Shown piece by piece: positions 25,973 to 37,829 of a stretch of 64,000 nt of DNA. Position 1 is the first letter of the stretch. Every line of letters starts with the position of its first letter. Below the pieces are notes generated by a model, which was not told the origin of the DNA, searched no databases, and worked only from the letters and a program-made list of their open reading frames with translations. The stretch is from Coffea arabica (lineage: Eukaryota > Streptophyta > Magnoliopsida > Gentianales > Rubiaceae), in the NCBI RefSeq assembly GCF_036785885.1, contig NC_092312.1:23206001-23270000 (forward strand). The letters are read 5' to 3'. The translations under genes were made by a program, and so were the position numbers.

Positions 25973-28900
25973 TTTTTTTCCATTTCATTTCTTGTGGAGC
26001 TATTATGTGTTTGTAGGTTATAGAATTCTATTTTCTGATGTCAGATATTTGCTACAATCATCTTCAGATGTGATATGCTCTTACTTATTTCTCCACTTGG
26101 CCTGGAGCTACTGCTGGTAAGCATTGTGCCTTTGCATACATTTGGTGTTGTCTTTTTAGACCTTTTTTTTTTCATATATACATTTTCCTGCATGGTTTTT
26201 GCCTTTTTAGATCTATTTATTTCTATATTTTGCTTTCCTGTGAGGTTGATTGTTCACCATTGAAGGATATGCACAGGAAACCCATAACTGCATGTTCCAA
26301 ATCATCTTTTTGCATGGATTATGAACTATTACTTTATAATGGGTGATTTTTGGAACATAAAAGTGTCAAAATATCCAATAACGCAAAAAGATTATTGTGT
26401 ATTGATTTGCTATAGTGATCAAGTTTAACTACTTCATTGCTGATCCTCAATGGAATGAGAATTTGGAAAAATGAAAAATCCAGTTGTTCCAAGTACTATT
26501 TATGTTTGATTTATTCATTTTGCTCTTATCCTCTGATTAGGCCCCAATATGACCTGCAGAAGCACCTTGGACAAACTCCACTGAGCTCATGTTAAGCTTC
26601 ACTTAACAACATCTAATGGAAACTACATATCTTAATTCACAAAACCTTGAAGAAGATACCTCTGTTGACCACTTTTTACCTGCCATTCTTGTTATCACTA
26701 TTCAGTATTTTAGTTCTTGTCTGTAATTAGTGAATTCTGAAGTTGTGTTGAGCTATGACTCTAGTTTGTGGTATCTATGCTTTATCACTGCTGCAACTCG
26801 GTATCAACATATTCTGTGGACATGCTTTGTGTTATCTATTGCTAAATATGCATATAATTGACAATATAAGGTGTTTTTAGGATAATGAGGTTTTTAAATG
26901 CATTTAGTGCTTTGCACTTATAATTGTAAGTAGTCCAATGGCCTAAAACATCTATTGAGTTGAGATATGTTATTTAAATGAAATTCGATTTTTTTTATTA
27001 ATTGCATAACTGTACTTCACATAATTGACACTAGGTGTTGTAAAAGGTAAGGAGAACAAGTTTGTACTTCACACAATTGAGTTGAGACACGTTATTCGAT
27101 GATTTGTTTGCTTCCTAATGCGTTTGAGAGCAGTGTCTTTACTGTGCTTTTATTGTCTCAATAATATATCATTCTTTTGTTTGGCTATATCAAATGCAGT
27201 CAAAATCAATTTCTTTGTGGAAGGCAATAAGGACCTGCATCGCAGCTACTTTGTTCTGCATAGGTAGTGTTGTACTTTTAATCAATATTTTTATTAATGT
27301 AACAAAATTCAGAAATCTTTCTGTTGTTTATACTGGTTATGATTGCCATGTAGTCATTCTATTAGTATATTGACTGGAATACATGACATGCTGTCTGCAT
27401 TACAGGTCTTACAGTATTGGTTGATTCAGTAATGTGGAGGAGGTGGTTGTGGCCTGAGCTAGAAGTTTTCTGGTTCAACTCCGTCTTAAATCGGAGTTCT
27501 GAATGGGGTGTATCCTTCATTACAATATTTCCAAAAATTATGGTTAATCTTATGCAATGCATTGTTCAACTTTATCATTGAAGTGAATAGATCCTTGTTC
27601 TTTCATCTTGTACAAAGTTCTATATTGCTTTTGTTTTATTTATGTATCTATAAAGGTCCCAATAATTTGTCTGTCATATGACAAAAACATTCATCTTGTC
27701 TTATAAGTATGCACATATGCCTTGGTATCTTGTATCTTAAATCCTACTGTTCCATAACAATGGAGATTACCAAACAGCATCAAGTTACATTTTGAAATGC
27801 GGAGCATATAAATGGTAAATCGTCCTTAATACTTCTTTTCTCCAGATACATCCTATTCACTGGTACTTTACTTCAGCCCTTCCGCGTTCCTTGCTTGTTG
27901 CATATCCACTCTTTCTGGTTAGTGGAAGCTTATATTAGGTCAAACTCCCCATGCCTTGCTTGTTGCATATTACTTTTTCTGGTAGATGTTAAAGTTTTTG
28001 TGAAGTTAATCTCACTAAAAATTGAGAGGTCAAATTATTATTTAATTTTCTTTTGGGTGGACCCTGGCCGACTAAACTGGGAATGCAACAACAATGATGG
28101 AGATATTGGAGGATGGATTGAGTCAATGACCTACATATTTCATTGATTGCTTTGTTGGATGGACTCCTTGTCCAAGTCAACTGTGTTAACATGATATGTT
28201 ATCATTGCTGGTAGAGCATGTGTAAATCTGGTCAAACAGAGGTTTTTGACCTTTGGTTCATTAAATAATCAGTTTTACAATACCTAGTACGATATTGAAT
28301 TGCAGACATATAAAGGTTTGTCCTGTGAGTTTATCAATTTTTTTTTCCTTTTAATGTTTCTACCATTCTTTGACTCAAGGGAAAGCGGAAAGTACTGAAA
28401 AAGAAAGGGATAATAACTAGTCTCTTTGGTTCACTGCTAAAGTTTTAAAAGAAATTAGTTAGTTTTTTATAGTTCTTAGCATTCTAGGTTCAATAAAATC
28501 TTTTTCCTGCAAAATTTTGTAAATTTTGTAGGATACAGAATGCAGGAATCTGAACTTCCCTGCAAAACAAATATACTCAAAAGATTAAATAGCTTCAATG
28601 CCTGAAGACCACCTAAATAAGTTACATTACTCTTGATGAGCATGCTTTCAGCGTGAGAGCATACTGACAGATGAAAAATCTGAGAAAAAAGAAGGAAGAT
28701 CTGTTTGAGGTATTTGGTCGGAAGTAGGAGAAAGAAAACCACAAACACTGGCTACAAAATGGGGAGGATTCTAGGATGTTTAGGAGAGTGCTGTCCACCT
28801 GGTGGAATTGTGTTGAGTGGTGCCTAACTTGGTTAAGAATCTGCTTACTCTATTTGGCAAATCATCCTTGAAAGTTGTGGAATGTGGAGAGAAACTGCAG

Positions 28901-31900
28901 AGCTTTTGATGTTCTGGAATGATTGCATCAGTGTAATGCCAATCATTCAAATTCCGCTTATGTGGAGGATTATCCTAATGGTCAACTCTGGTGAAGTTCT
29001 TGGAGCATGTTTATTACTTTGAAAGGCATAAAAACCTCTTAACACATTATTTTACTTGTTAAAAAAAAATTGCTACCTTAATTTTGAGGTTTTGATAAGT
29101 GAGGTGCGGCATTGATGCTTATGTGTTCTGATGCGTTAGTTCTTGTGTTTACCCAGAAAACTAGAAGAAAAAATCCATGTCTAGTTGTCTTATGATGTTC
29201 ATCTCAAAAGTTCTATGCTCGTTGGTTAGACTTCTTTTTTCTCGCATTTCCTTTTCTGGGTCTGGGTTTAGGTTTTGGGTCTGGAATGCATTTGGCCCAT
29301 CCTGGGGACTTCAAAGGCAGGAGCTCATGTACTAGGTCTGTCTTTTGGTGATCAGGTGGGGTATCTTGAGTTGGTCGTTAGCAAAATAATGTGGTGAACA
29401 TTGCCACAATGAACCAATGCTTTAGGATATCAGAGTCTTAAAATTGTTGAACACATAAATTCCTGCATTTTACTTGGCATTCTGTCTTGCAGCTTGGAGC
29501 TTTTCTTGATAGAAGGGTTCTCTTCTATGTTCTTCCTGTTCTCTCATTTGTTATACTCTATTCAAAGCTTCCACACAAGGTATCACCTATTGACTTTGTT
29601 ATCAGGTGTTTACTTGATCAACACTTTTGGTACCTACTAACATGAATGATCTCATTGTGGCAGGAACTGCGGTTCATTATTAGTTCCCTTCCTATCTTTA
29701 ATATGGCAGCAGCAGTTGCAGCTAGCAGAATGTACATAGCTTTTCTTTGTTCTTATCATTTTGTCTGCAAACATGCTTCTGCAAAATCTATATGTTGTAA
29801 GATTTTAAAAAATCCAATGAAACTTGTACTGTGAAGTTCCTGAGGATTGGGGTTTCCACTATTGAGCTTGGACTCTGGACTGTGTATGCAAATTTTGAGT
29901 TGTGGATATGGATGTGGATATTCTGGGCAGTTATTGGATTTTTATTGGTACTAAATGTGAAAATCTTTCAAGGACATGGTATACATACTCTTTTTTTTTG
30001 TTTATTTTTTTGGATTCTCTCAGACTGATGGCTTTTCTTCTCACGCGTTGGTCTTTAGTTTGTAATTCAAGATGGAATTTTCTTGCTAATTCTAAGGACT
30101 TGAATTTTAGTCATTTTGTGGGTAGTTATCACATTTTTTCCCCATCCTGTCATCATGTGCTACTGAGTGGCGTTGGTTCAATGGAATCTAGGTGATGCTT
30201 AGAATTCATTAGTGGCACAAATGACATTAGTGTTCATAGCTTTCCTTTCCTGGAGTGAATATGTTGCGCCCCCCGAACTTATGAGATCACATCTTCACAG
30301 GAGAGCCTTTCTGCCCAATTTCCTGTTTGAGGAGTACGTATCACACATGGAAGGTCTGTAGAAAGCTGTAATATGTTCCCCCTTCGTGTCTATGGTCTCA
30401 CAACTAGTATTTAGATGCAAAAACCCTTCAATGATGGTTTATTCAGGTGATTGTCAAACTATTAGTATTGAGGAGTCATCTGAAAGGTATTTACCGATAC
30501 TTTTTAAGTTCCTGTTTGAGATCAGTTACAATGCATAAGATGCCTGTAGCTTCTTACTCGGAAATTTTCTGCCCCCATAATTAACCAACTTTGGAAGTTG
30601 GAGTTGACTTTACGGTTACACTTATTCTTTTGCACATTTTAAAAATATATGGTGTCTTTTTCATTTTTCAATGATTCTGTAGTATATTTTTGTTCCTTGC
30701 CTTAAAGTTGTTGATACTTTTCTGTAGATACAACAATAGAAAGAAGGGCTTGTGGAGATATCTTAATATTGCTATGCTGGGATCAATTTTGATTAGGTAT
30801 TACCTTGACTAACCTTGTTTAAATGGTATACAATGAATTATTTGCCTTAGTCATGCTCATCATTGTTTTGTAGTCTAGGGTGCACGACCATGATTTTTAT
30901 GGCGTCCTACGATAACTATCCCAGTGGCTATGCTCTAAAAGTTTTGCACAGAACTGGTTAGCTCTCTCTCTCTCTCTCTCTCTCTCTCAACATTAAGATA
31001 AAAGCTTACTGAGAGCTTTCCATTTCTTTCTTTGAGTTAATCTTCTGTGTGCTGACTGCTTGATTTTATGACTGCTTTTGGAGATTCCTCATTGCTTTTA
31101 CCAACTTAATGGGATTGCATCTCAGTTTTTATGGTTTGAAAACCACGAAGAAATAAGGACTTTAGTCTAAGGTATAAACTAAAAAATTTACTCCACTTTT
31201 TGGCCTTTCTGTTTCTATTCAATCATGACTTTGGTACTCCTCACCTTTATGCAGTTTCATGTATTCCAGCTCTCTAATCAAGATTCCTGCTCTTTGCCTC
31301 CCTCCCACTCTCTCGCCTTGCCTGCATCTAGAAATCCTTTTTCATTGTTATCAATTGGCTATTCGTTTTCAGGTGATGTCTCACCAGATCCTTGTTATTG
31401 CTGTTTCTAAGGGTACCTCTTTAAGATGCCTTGATGGAAGGCACTATGCAAGATTGCTTGTGAGCTCTAGTAGGGACCTTAGGTTATTTGTATGAACTGT
31501 TAAAACTTGTCAGGAGATATTTGGTGTTAGATTATTATTCAGTATAGAGAATTAGAGTTTTGTCTAAGCTGCTTGAGTGCTTAGCAGATAACAAGACTTT
31601 GACGTCTCCTCTCAAAGATGTGATAAAGTGAGAAACTTTTCAATGCTTTTCTCATTATATTGGTAGGAAAAATTGAGCAATTCCTGCTATAACTGTCCCA
31701 GAACGTCTCAACATTTCAATCCTATGCAGGGCTTCTATGTGTGGACTACCTTAAAGGCAGAGCATTGCATTGTGCTTTAAAATTTATGCTGAAGATACTA
31801 TATCTTTGAGCTTCTAAGTTCTATATTTGGACTGTCCAATATAGACTATTATCACCTGCATGAGTATGGGATTAAGGGACTTTTACAGATCTGATTGCGA

Positions 31901-34852
31901 TGCCTGCTTGGAGTCATTTAAACAGTCCTGTTAATGAGGAATTAATTTTTGAATTCTGAGTTAAGTTACCTCCCATTTAGAAACTTCATTGTATGAGTGG
32001 ATGCCAATATATTGATGAGTTGAAAATGTGTGACGTTCAAACTTTGCAATAAGGTAGAATCTTTGGTGGTGTCTCAGGTTCTTTTGTTATTCAAGTAGTT
32101 GGAAAAAGTCAAGTACATTTTCCTAGTAAAACAACTTGAACATTAGTTTTGTTATTATTTTTTTAATAATGAAGCAGGAAACAGAATACAGTTTGTAGAG
32201 AACCAAAATATACACATTAGGGTGGATATTCTGTTCAGTCTATGAGGACTTCGAGTTCTAGATGGAAGTATCACATCTGTTGTCAAGTAGAAAGGTCCTG
32301 GAGCTGAAGTAGTGATTTTTTGCTTTTCCTTGTCCCTTCTTCAAAATTTGATCTAAGGATTTTTACTTCTGTGATTGCCATGGACATTACTTTAGTTAAT
32401 AGTCTTCGTGAAGTTATCTTGCTTATATGGCATTATATAGTCTATGCAGAATTAAAGCAAATTTAAAATAAAACAAGGAACGACTACCATTTACTTTTTT
32501 CCAATTTATTTGGGAGAGTTTGCTAGTCTATTTATATGTCCAACTCACAAAATGGAATAAGAAGTTACTTTTTAGTGAGGCATGTGTGTATATGTCTTCT
32601 CTGCTGCTTCTTTTCTTGTACAAGTGTAGCATTTGAGCTTCCAGTTATTGAATTGCATATTCTTAATGGAAACTTGACATCCTTTTACAGGTCAGCTGAC
32701 AAACAATTCAACTGAAGTGTGGGTTCATATTGACACCTTATCTGCAATGAATGGAATTTCACGATTTTGTGAAAATGACTATCCTTGGAGGTATGCTAAC
32801 AATTTTTCTTTGATAAATGTTACAGTCATGATCTTGTTTAATTCGGAAGTCATGATCTTGTTTAATTCGGACATAGTAGGATGTCTACAAGAAATTATGG
32901 GAAGACAAGCATATTATGTATTGGAAAAGGTAATAATGAAAGACTAGCATATTAGGTAGTCCACAGTGTATTGGGTCTTTGCTTGCAATTTATGTTAAAT
33001 AAGTTTTCCAGTTGGCTCTGTCATTTTGTTTGTGTGATGTCCTGTCATTTTGTGTCTGGTGTATGGTATTAGAAAAGATTTTTTCCAGGAACTCTTTTAA
33101 GGATTTTGAAGTTTTTATTTTTCCATTGTTGATGGGTTACTTGGAAAAGTGAAGTGCAATTGCAGTTAACCCATAACTCTGTCAAGTAATGGCTCTACCA
33201 AAGGGATTCAATAGCGTCTCAGTCAAGAAGGTCCACTGTTGTACCTCCTTGGTTTCCCTTCCCTTCCCTTCAGATTTGGTAATTTTAGATGATAGTCAAA
33301 AAAGTTTATCACGGGTGATCTGGGGGTTTGGTGTAAGATCGTTTCTGAGGAAAAGGATACAAAGTGGCCCGCAAGAAAGATTTTTAGGTGAACAAGGGGT
33401 CAAGGAACATGGAGGAATGGGAGGTCTTCTGAAAATAATTGAGGTTTTTGCATCATGTTTTTAGACTATTATAGTGCCCATCTTTAGTGCATTGTGTTTT
33501 TCAGTAGTCTCTGTTTGAATTTGTACTTGAAGGAAGTTGTCACTGGATTTTCAGTCATTCCCTTCTACATTTCTTACCTTAGTCTTTTGTATCCTTCTGG
33601 CGTGAGGCAGGGAATGTGGGTTTGGGAGTTGGAGCTTATTTTTATGTTGATGTGTCTTGTCATTTAGTCACCTATCTCAGATTTCCTGTTCTTTGTTTGC
33701 CAATCCTAACGAAGAGATGCGTCATCTTAGTTGCTTTAAATTACAGGTGAAGAATGTGTTAAATAGTTGTTTTTTCCCCCTTGTTTGCCAAAAGATATTA
33801 ATTTGCAATTTTGAGTTGCACTACTTTCACCGCCAGGTTTTGCGAAACAGAAAGCCTTGATATTGGATGAACCAGAGTACATTCAATAAAATCCTAGAAT
33901 CTTTTGCATTATAAAGACTTTGATTAGTCTTATCCCATGTGACTTGAGAATTTTCTGTTCTCTTGCGTACCTGACTTAGATATGCTACCATTATGTGATT
34001 TAGGTACTCAAAAGAAGAAGGGATTCTTCTGGATCAATTGCAGAAAAGAAATTTTACATATCTTGTGAAGTAAGCTTGTATTTTGTTTTTGTTTTATGTT
34101 TTTTTTTAACACTTTAGGGTTCCTTTTGGCAAGACTCTGCATTTCTCTTTTTAACTTAATAATGTCAATTGGATTGTTTCACAAACTGAACAAAGGGATT
34201 AACATTCGAAATTTCTGATATGGGTGTGTGTAAACTGTACAAATCGATGATAAGTTGTTATAAATGTTTATGTAGGACAGCCCATGTGATTCTTGCTCAT
34301 TTATTATAGGATCACATTTCTCTTATTGTATTCGTTATCCAATGAGGTTTTAATCATCAAGTTGAGCGCAAACGGAAGAATAGAGTTTGGGTTGTTGTGG
34401 TGCCTACTTGTATTGAATATGAATCATTAGATCATTCTGTGTTTGGTAGCCAGATAATGTGTTGATTTTGGAGGAATATTTGCTGGAGAATACATAATGG
34501 TTTTGTATAGAGGCCAATAGAGAACGACCAATCACTTTCGATAAATCCAATCAATTGTTGATGCCATTTATGTACTCCGAATCTGTATTTACAGTGAGCA
34601 TTCCAACATTACTGGTTTCCGGTGTCTTTCTTCCATTCATGGATTCTCTACTGCAAAGCTTCGCATTGGCTTTCCTCCAATATCACTGGTATGCTGCTAA
34701 TGACTCGAATCCCGTTCAAAATTCTGTCTCATTAATAGCATCTTTTTTCTTTTTTCTCCTAACACTACTTGCAGGCCAAGGAACCCAAGGTATATATTCA
34801 CGGAAATGTTGAAAACAGCGAAATGTTGCTAAGACAATGGCCAGGATGCTGA
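19972..34852 (+). CDS. ALG12: ALG12, dolichyl-P-Man:Man7GlcNAc2-PP-dolichol alpha-1,6-mannosyltransferase
   Basis: Multi-pass ER membrane enzyme of the GT22/GT-C class that adds the eighth mannose to the lipid-linked N-glycan precursor in the ER lumen. Exons that join in frame: 19972-20008, 20129-20214, 20400-20441, 20529-20574, 21472-21558, 22457-22512, 23803-23920, 24145-24203, a 23-nt microexon at about 25746-25768, 26068-26116, 27200-27263, 27406-27509, 27846-27917, 29493-29579, 29664-29731, 30728-30796, 30874-30956, 32691-32790, 34004-34069, 34595-34688, 34775-34852. The product is about 495 residues, the usual family length. Family words in order: [18 protein letters not shown] (first luminal loop with the acidic catalytic motif), [56 protein letters not shown] and a C-terminal WPGC. 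It is the likely ortholog of Arabidopsis EBS4/ALG12 (At1g02145). All joins use GT-AG except around the microexon, where the conserved frame does not match the nearest canonical sites. Introns are long and carry only microsatellites and small duplications. Confidence 0.93.
23316..23334 (+). repeat. (CT)n microsatellite in an ALG12 intron
   Basis: About nine CT dinucleotides in tandem, inside the intron between the exons ending at 22512 and starting at 23803. Confidence 0.85.
25939..25968 (+). repeat. (CT)n microsatellite in an ALG12 intron
   Basis: Fifteen tandem CT dinucleotides just upstream of the exon starting at 26068. Confidence 0.95.
27889..27987 (+). repeat. Local duplication of an ALG12 exon end and splice donor
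   Basis: The words 'ccttgcttgttgcatat' followed by 'ctttctggt' appear at 27889-27920, spanning the last 29 bases of the exon ending at 27917 and its donor. They appear again at 27954-27983 as 'ccttgcttgttgcatat..tttttctggtag'. The second copy carries its own GT donor. Reading on from the exon meets a TAG before the second donor, so using it would truncate the protein. Confidence 0.8.
30962..30988 (+). repeat. (CT)n microsatellite in an ALG12 intron
   Basis: Thirteen to fourteen CT dinucleotides directly after the donor of the exon ending at 30956. It may add a pyrimidine-rich stretch near the 5' splice site. Confidence 0.95.
32824..32871 (+). repeat. 24-bp tandem duplication in an ALG12 intron
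   Basis: Two identical adjacent copies of a 24-base unit containing 'catgatcttgtttaattcgg' lie 34 bases after the exon ending at 32790. Perfect identity implies a recent local duplication. Confidence 0.9.
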
Positions 34853-35694
34853 GATGTTGTCTGTCAGTGCTTAATCAAATTCTTCAGTGGCTTCATTTAT
34901 TTAGCTCTTTCTATGGGTGGATGTGATCTGCTGAAAAAAACCTTTACTACTTATTAAGCAACACAAGATGGTAGTCGCCTTACAAAGTATAATATATTTT
35001 TAGAGAATTTCAGTTACTGTGGCCTCGAGGGACTTGTGGTGTAAAACTTGATTGCAATTCATGCCTAGGCAGAGGATAAAGAGATTAGAAGTTACTCATT
35101 CACACAAAGTTTTGAATATTTCTTCATCATTTACCCCCTCTTAAAAAACAAAAATCATTAGATTGATGCTTCAAGATTTTCAACTACTTTGCATGCATAG
35201 ATTCCCAGATTCAATGGCTATAATTTCGAATGTATGTTTTAAAATTCAAATACAACAAACTAATGTAATATTTCCCCCACCTCGAGGGACCAAAACTAAT
35301 GTAATGTTTTTCCTAAAGTTGCATTGCAATGCATACTTCGCTCTTTTTCCAGTGGCCGGGTCTCTCGGCCGCCGCAGGGGTCCATCATTTCAACCTGTCT
35401 AATTGTCTTCCTTTCATACTTTGCTTTCATCGTTTGACGTGACAGCACAGCGCCCAAAAAAAGAAAAAGACGGGCCAAGATTTTAGTTTAGTCATTAGTG
35501 ACAGAAGAGTTAGTCGTGATTTAAGAGATGACCGAGTCCAGCAGAAGACCAAAAACTCCTCACTATTAATTCCCCTGTTTAATAGTACCGGTGACTTGAC
35601 TTGGTCCGTAGTACCGTTGACTTGACAACTTGGAAAAATCAAGTGCATTGCCGAACAAATACAATGCATATAAGAGGGTGATCCTAATCGCACA
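34853..35694. other. ALG12 3' end to PRA1 promoter
   Basis: This holds the presumed ALG12 3' UTR and the promoter of the PRA1-family gene. No other gene is supported. Three TTGAC cores lie at 35596-35627 and an 18-base segment at 35624-35641 is repeated inside the PRA1 coding start. Confidence 0.6.
35596..35627 (+). promoter_or_regulatory. Cluster of three W-box cores upstream of PRA1-family gene
   Basis: Three TTGAC cores (35596, 35617 and 35622; the last two share a base) lie within 32 bases, about 70-100 bases before the start codon at 35695. Clustered W-boxes are typical of WRKY-controlled stress genes. Function is inferred only from the motif and position. Confidence 0.4.
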
Positions 35695-36366
35695 ATGACG
35701 GACAACTTGGAAAAATCATCAGAATTCCAGTCCTCTTTCGCCGGCGCTTCCAATCGCATGGCAAGCCCTGGTCCCACACAAAGACCATCCGTCGCTGCTC
35801 AGGCATCTGCCTCCATGCCTCAGAAAGATTCATCCATGGCTTCTCGAAAAGATCATGGATACAGCTTCAACCTCACCTGTCCTCTCAGCATCCCTCCTAC
35901 TTTAGAGGCAGCAGCCATCAGAGTAATCAAAAACTTGGCCTTTTTCGGTTTATACTACATGCTGTTTGTGTATATCGTTCTCTTCATTGCTCTCATCCCA
36001 GAGCGCAAAGTCTCTCTTGTTTACTTGGTGGCTACCAAAGAAATAGCATTTCTTTACCTGCTTTTGCTGCGGGCGCTGCCTAACTCCTTTGCCCTGCACA
36101 AGATGATCGACAAACGCTTCGGCTTGTTCCTGTTCTGCATCATCGCTGCGGTTTTGATGATCGTCACAAAAGCTGGCGTGCATCTCTTCATCACTTTAGT
36201 CTCCACAATTCCGGCCGTTTTGGTTCATGCAGCTTTATGGAAGGAGGACTTTCACTTATTATTAATCGGTGAAGAGAACAGCCCTGATGCTGAGGAGGAC
36301 TTGGTTCTGCTTGTGCAGAACAAAAGTGCTGGCGATGCGGCTGATGAGTCCCCGAGCTTAGCATGA
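35695..36366 (+). CDS. PRA1 family protein (prenylated Rab acceptor), intronless
   Basis: A single open frame of 223 residues. Residues 1-55 are Ser/Gln/Ala-rich and likely cytosolic and disordered. The PRA1-like core starts at about 56 (YSFNLTCPLSIPPTLEAAAIRVIKNLAFF), matching the plant pattern 'F.....P......A..RI..NL.YF..NY'. Two long hydrophobic blocks follow, roughly 82-102 plus 107-127, and 143-158 plus 163-180, separated by the basic loop HKMIDKRFG. The motif LVHAALWKEDFHLLL followed by acidic residues corresponds to the family's 'HAA.R..DLFLDEE' end. PRA1 proteins sit in endomembranes and help recycle prenylated Rab GTPases. Similarity looks closest to the plant PRA1.F group, from memory only. 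The start at 35695 is the first ATG, but an in-frame ATG also occurs at residue 22. Confidence 0.75.
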   Translation: MTDNLEKSSEFQSSFAGASNRMASPGPTQRPSVAAQASASMPQKDSSMASRKDHGYSFNLTCPLSIPPTLEAAAIRVIKNLAFFGLYYMLFVYIVLFIALIPERKVSLVYLVATKEIAFLYLLLLRALPNSFALHKMIDKRFGLFLFCIIAAVLMIVTKAGVHLFITLVSTIPAVLVHAALWKEDFHLLLIGEENSPDAEEDLVLLVQNKSAGDAADESPSLA

Positions 36367-37829
36367 GTTTGTATTATTTTGTATTTTGGAAAGAAATCTG
36401 AGCTCAATTATTAGCACATAGATAGTACTGCCACAAGTTGAAAAGTCTGGATAAGATCGCTGTTTTCAATGAATTAAATCACTTTTTGTTGTGTTGTGCT
36501 GTGGTTTGTGGAATATGGGTTGAGCCAATCAAAATATCGAATGCAAAGTTATGAAGATGCAACGGGGTTGACAAATTATCTAGTCATCAGCTTTCAAGCG
36601 CTGCACTTTTTACTAGGGAGAGTTTCCCCCCGGTTATGGCCAAGGACGTCTGCAAATGACTACTACTAGTCAGTTTCACTTGAAAATCCAAAGTTCGAAA
36701 TCAATTCATTTAACTTGAGCTCGAATTTGCGTTGCGAGCTCAATATGCATAATTAAATTCAATGCACAAATTTGTGAGATTCAGTGCAGCTCCAATACTT
36801 GATTTAATTTCTCTTCCTCTAAAATTGTAGGACTACAATACATTATGCTTCATACGAATCATACCAAAGGGGTGGGTCGTTTGAACTATGAAGAAGAAAG
36901 CCAGAAAATGGAGGAGGGCCGCAAAAAAAAAAGGATGTAACCAATTGTAGCTACTAGCTACTCCTCAAAAGTGACACCATGCAACCCAACCAGAAGGATT
37001 TGCAAACAGATTGGCGTGCTAGTTAACTATGTGAACCATTACTTGAACCCAACTACACTAAAACCTTCTATTGTACAATATTCAATTCTAGATTAACCAA
37101 TATATATCTTGTTGAATGCATAACGTCAAAATTTACGATAAGCTGCCTACCTTATTTTTGGTCAGACGGCAACAGTATTAACCTACTTCTACACTATAAA
37201 AAAGGCAAAAAAAAAAAAAACCAACTAAATCACTAAAGAATTGGAAGGAAAGAACCTGCCACTACCACTAGAGCAGACTGATGTAATACTAATACTCCAT
37301 TTTTTAAGAAAAGGATTTTAATAGAAATTTGAATTCTTGAATCTACACTTATTGTCGACTGTAGAGCAAATTATTGTCGATTGTAGAAAAAAAAAATCTA
37401 TATTTAAGAAAGACGTTATGCTCTCCTCAAATGAAGTATTCAACTCTTCAAAAAAAAACTTTTTTTTTAAAATTTTTGGAATTACATCTCCTTTTATTTG
37501 ATTATGTACAATTAATTAAGCTGAAGTTAATATTGAACTGAGAAAATTTCGAACTAGGATCAGCCAAAAGCAATCAACATATGGTTTGTTCTTGGAAGGC
37601 AAAAGACTGAGAAAAGTTTTGTGGTCTCTTTTGGAAACTAAAGGAGTTGAGCGGGGTATAGCCAAAATCTTGCTCCTTATCTGCTCCCATGTTTCCTCCG
37701 TCAGCAAAAACCCAGTAGGGCCAAAACCACCAAAGACTCGCTCAAGTTGCCCCAAACCCGCCTCCCCTTCTTTCCCCAGAACCAGAAGTGAGCTTCACTC
37801 CCAATTTCGCAACTCATCCAGCATAGACC
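36367..37829. other. Intergenic region between PRA1-family and PPR genes
   Basis: No gene, structured repeat or clear transposon was identified. The sequence is AT-rich. An open frame overlapping the start of the PPR gene in another frame (37586-37909) has no family motif and is not accepted. Confidence 0.55.

Noticed and set aside
25989..26067. Alternative ALG12 exon ending at the 'tttgtag' before 26013, reading [11 protein letters not shown] into the CDM exon
   Set aside because: It would leave an intron of only about 50 bases, shorter than plant introns normally are, and the residues fit the family less well than the 25746-25768 microexon.
33189..33464. 91-codon open frame inside ALG12
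   Set aside because: It lies wholly in an ALG12 intron and shows no family motif.
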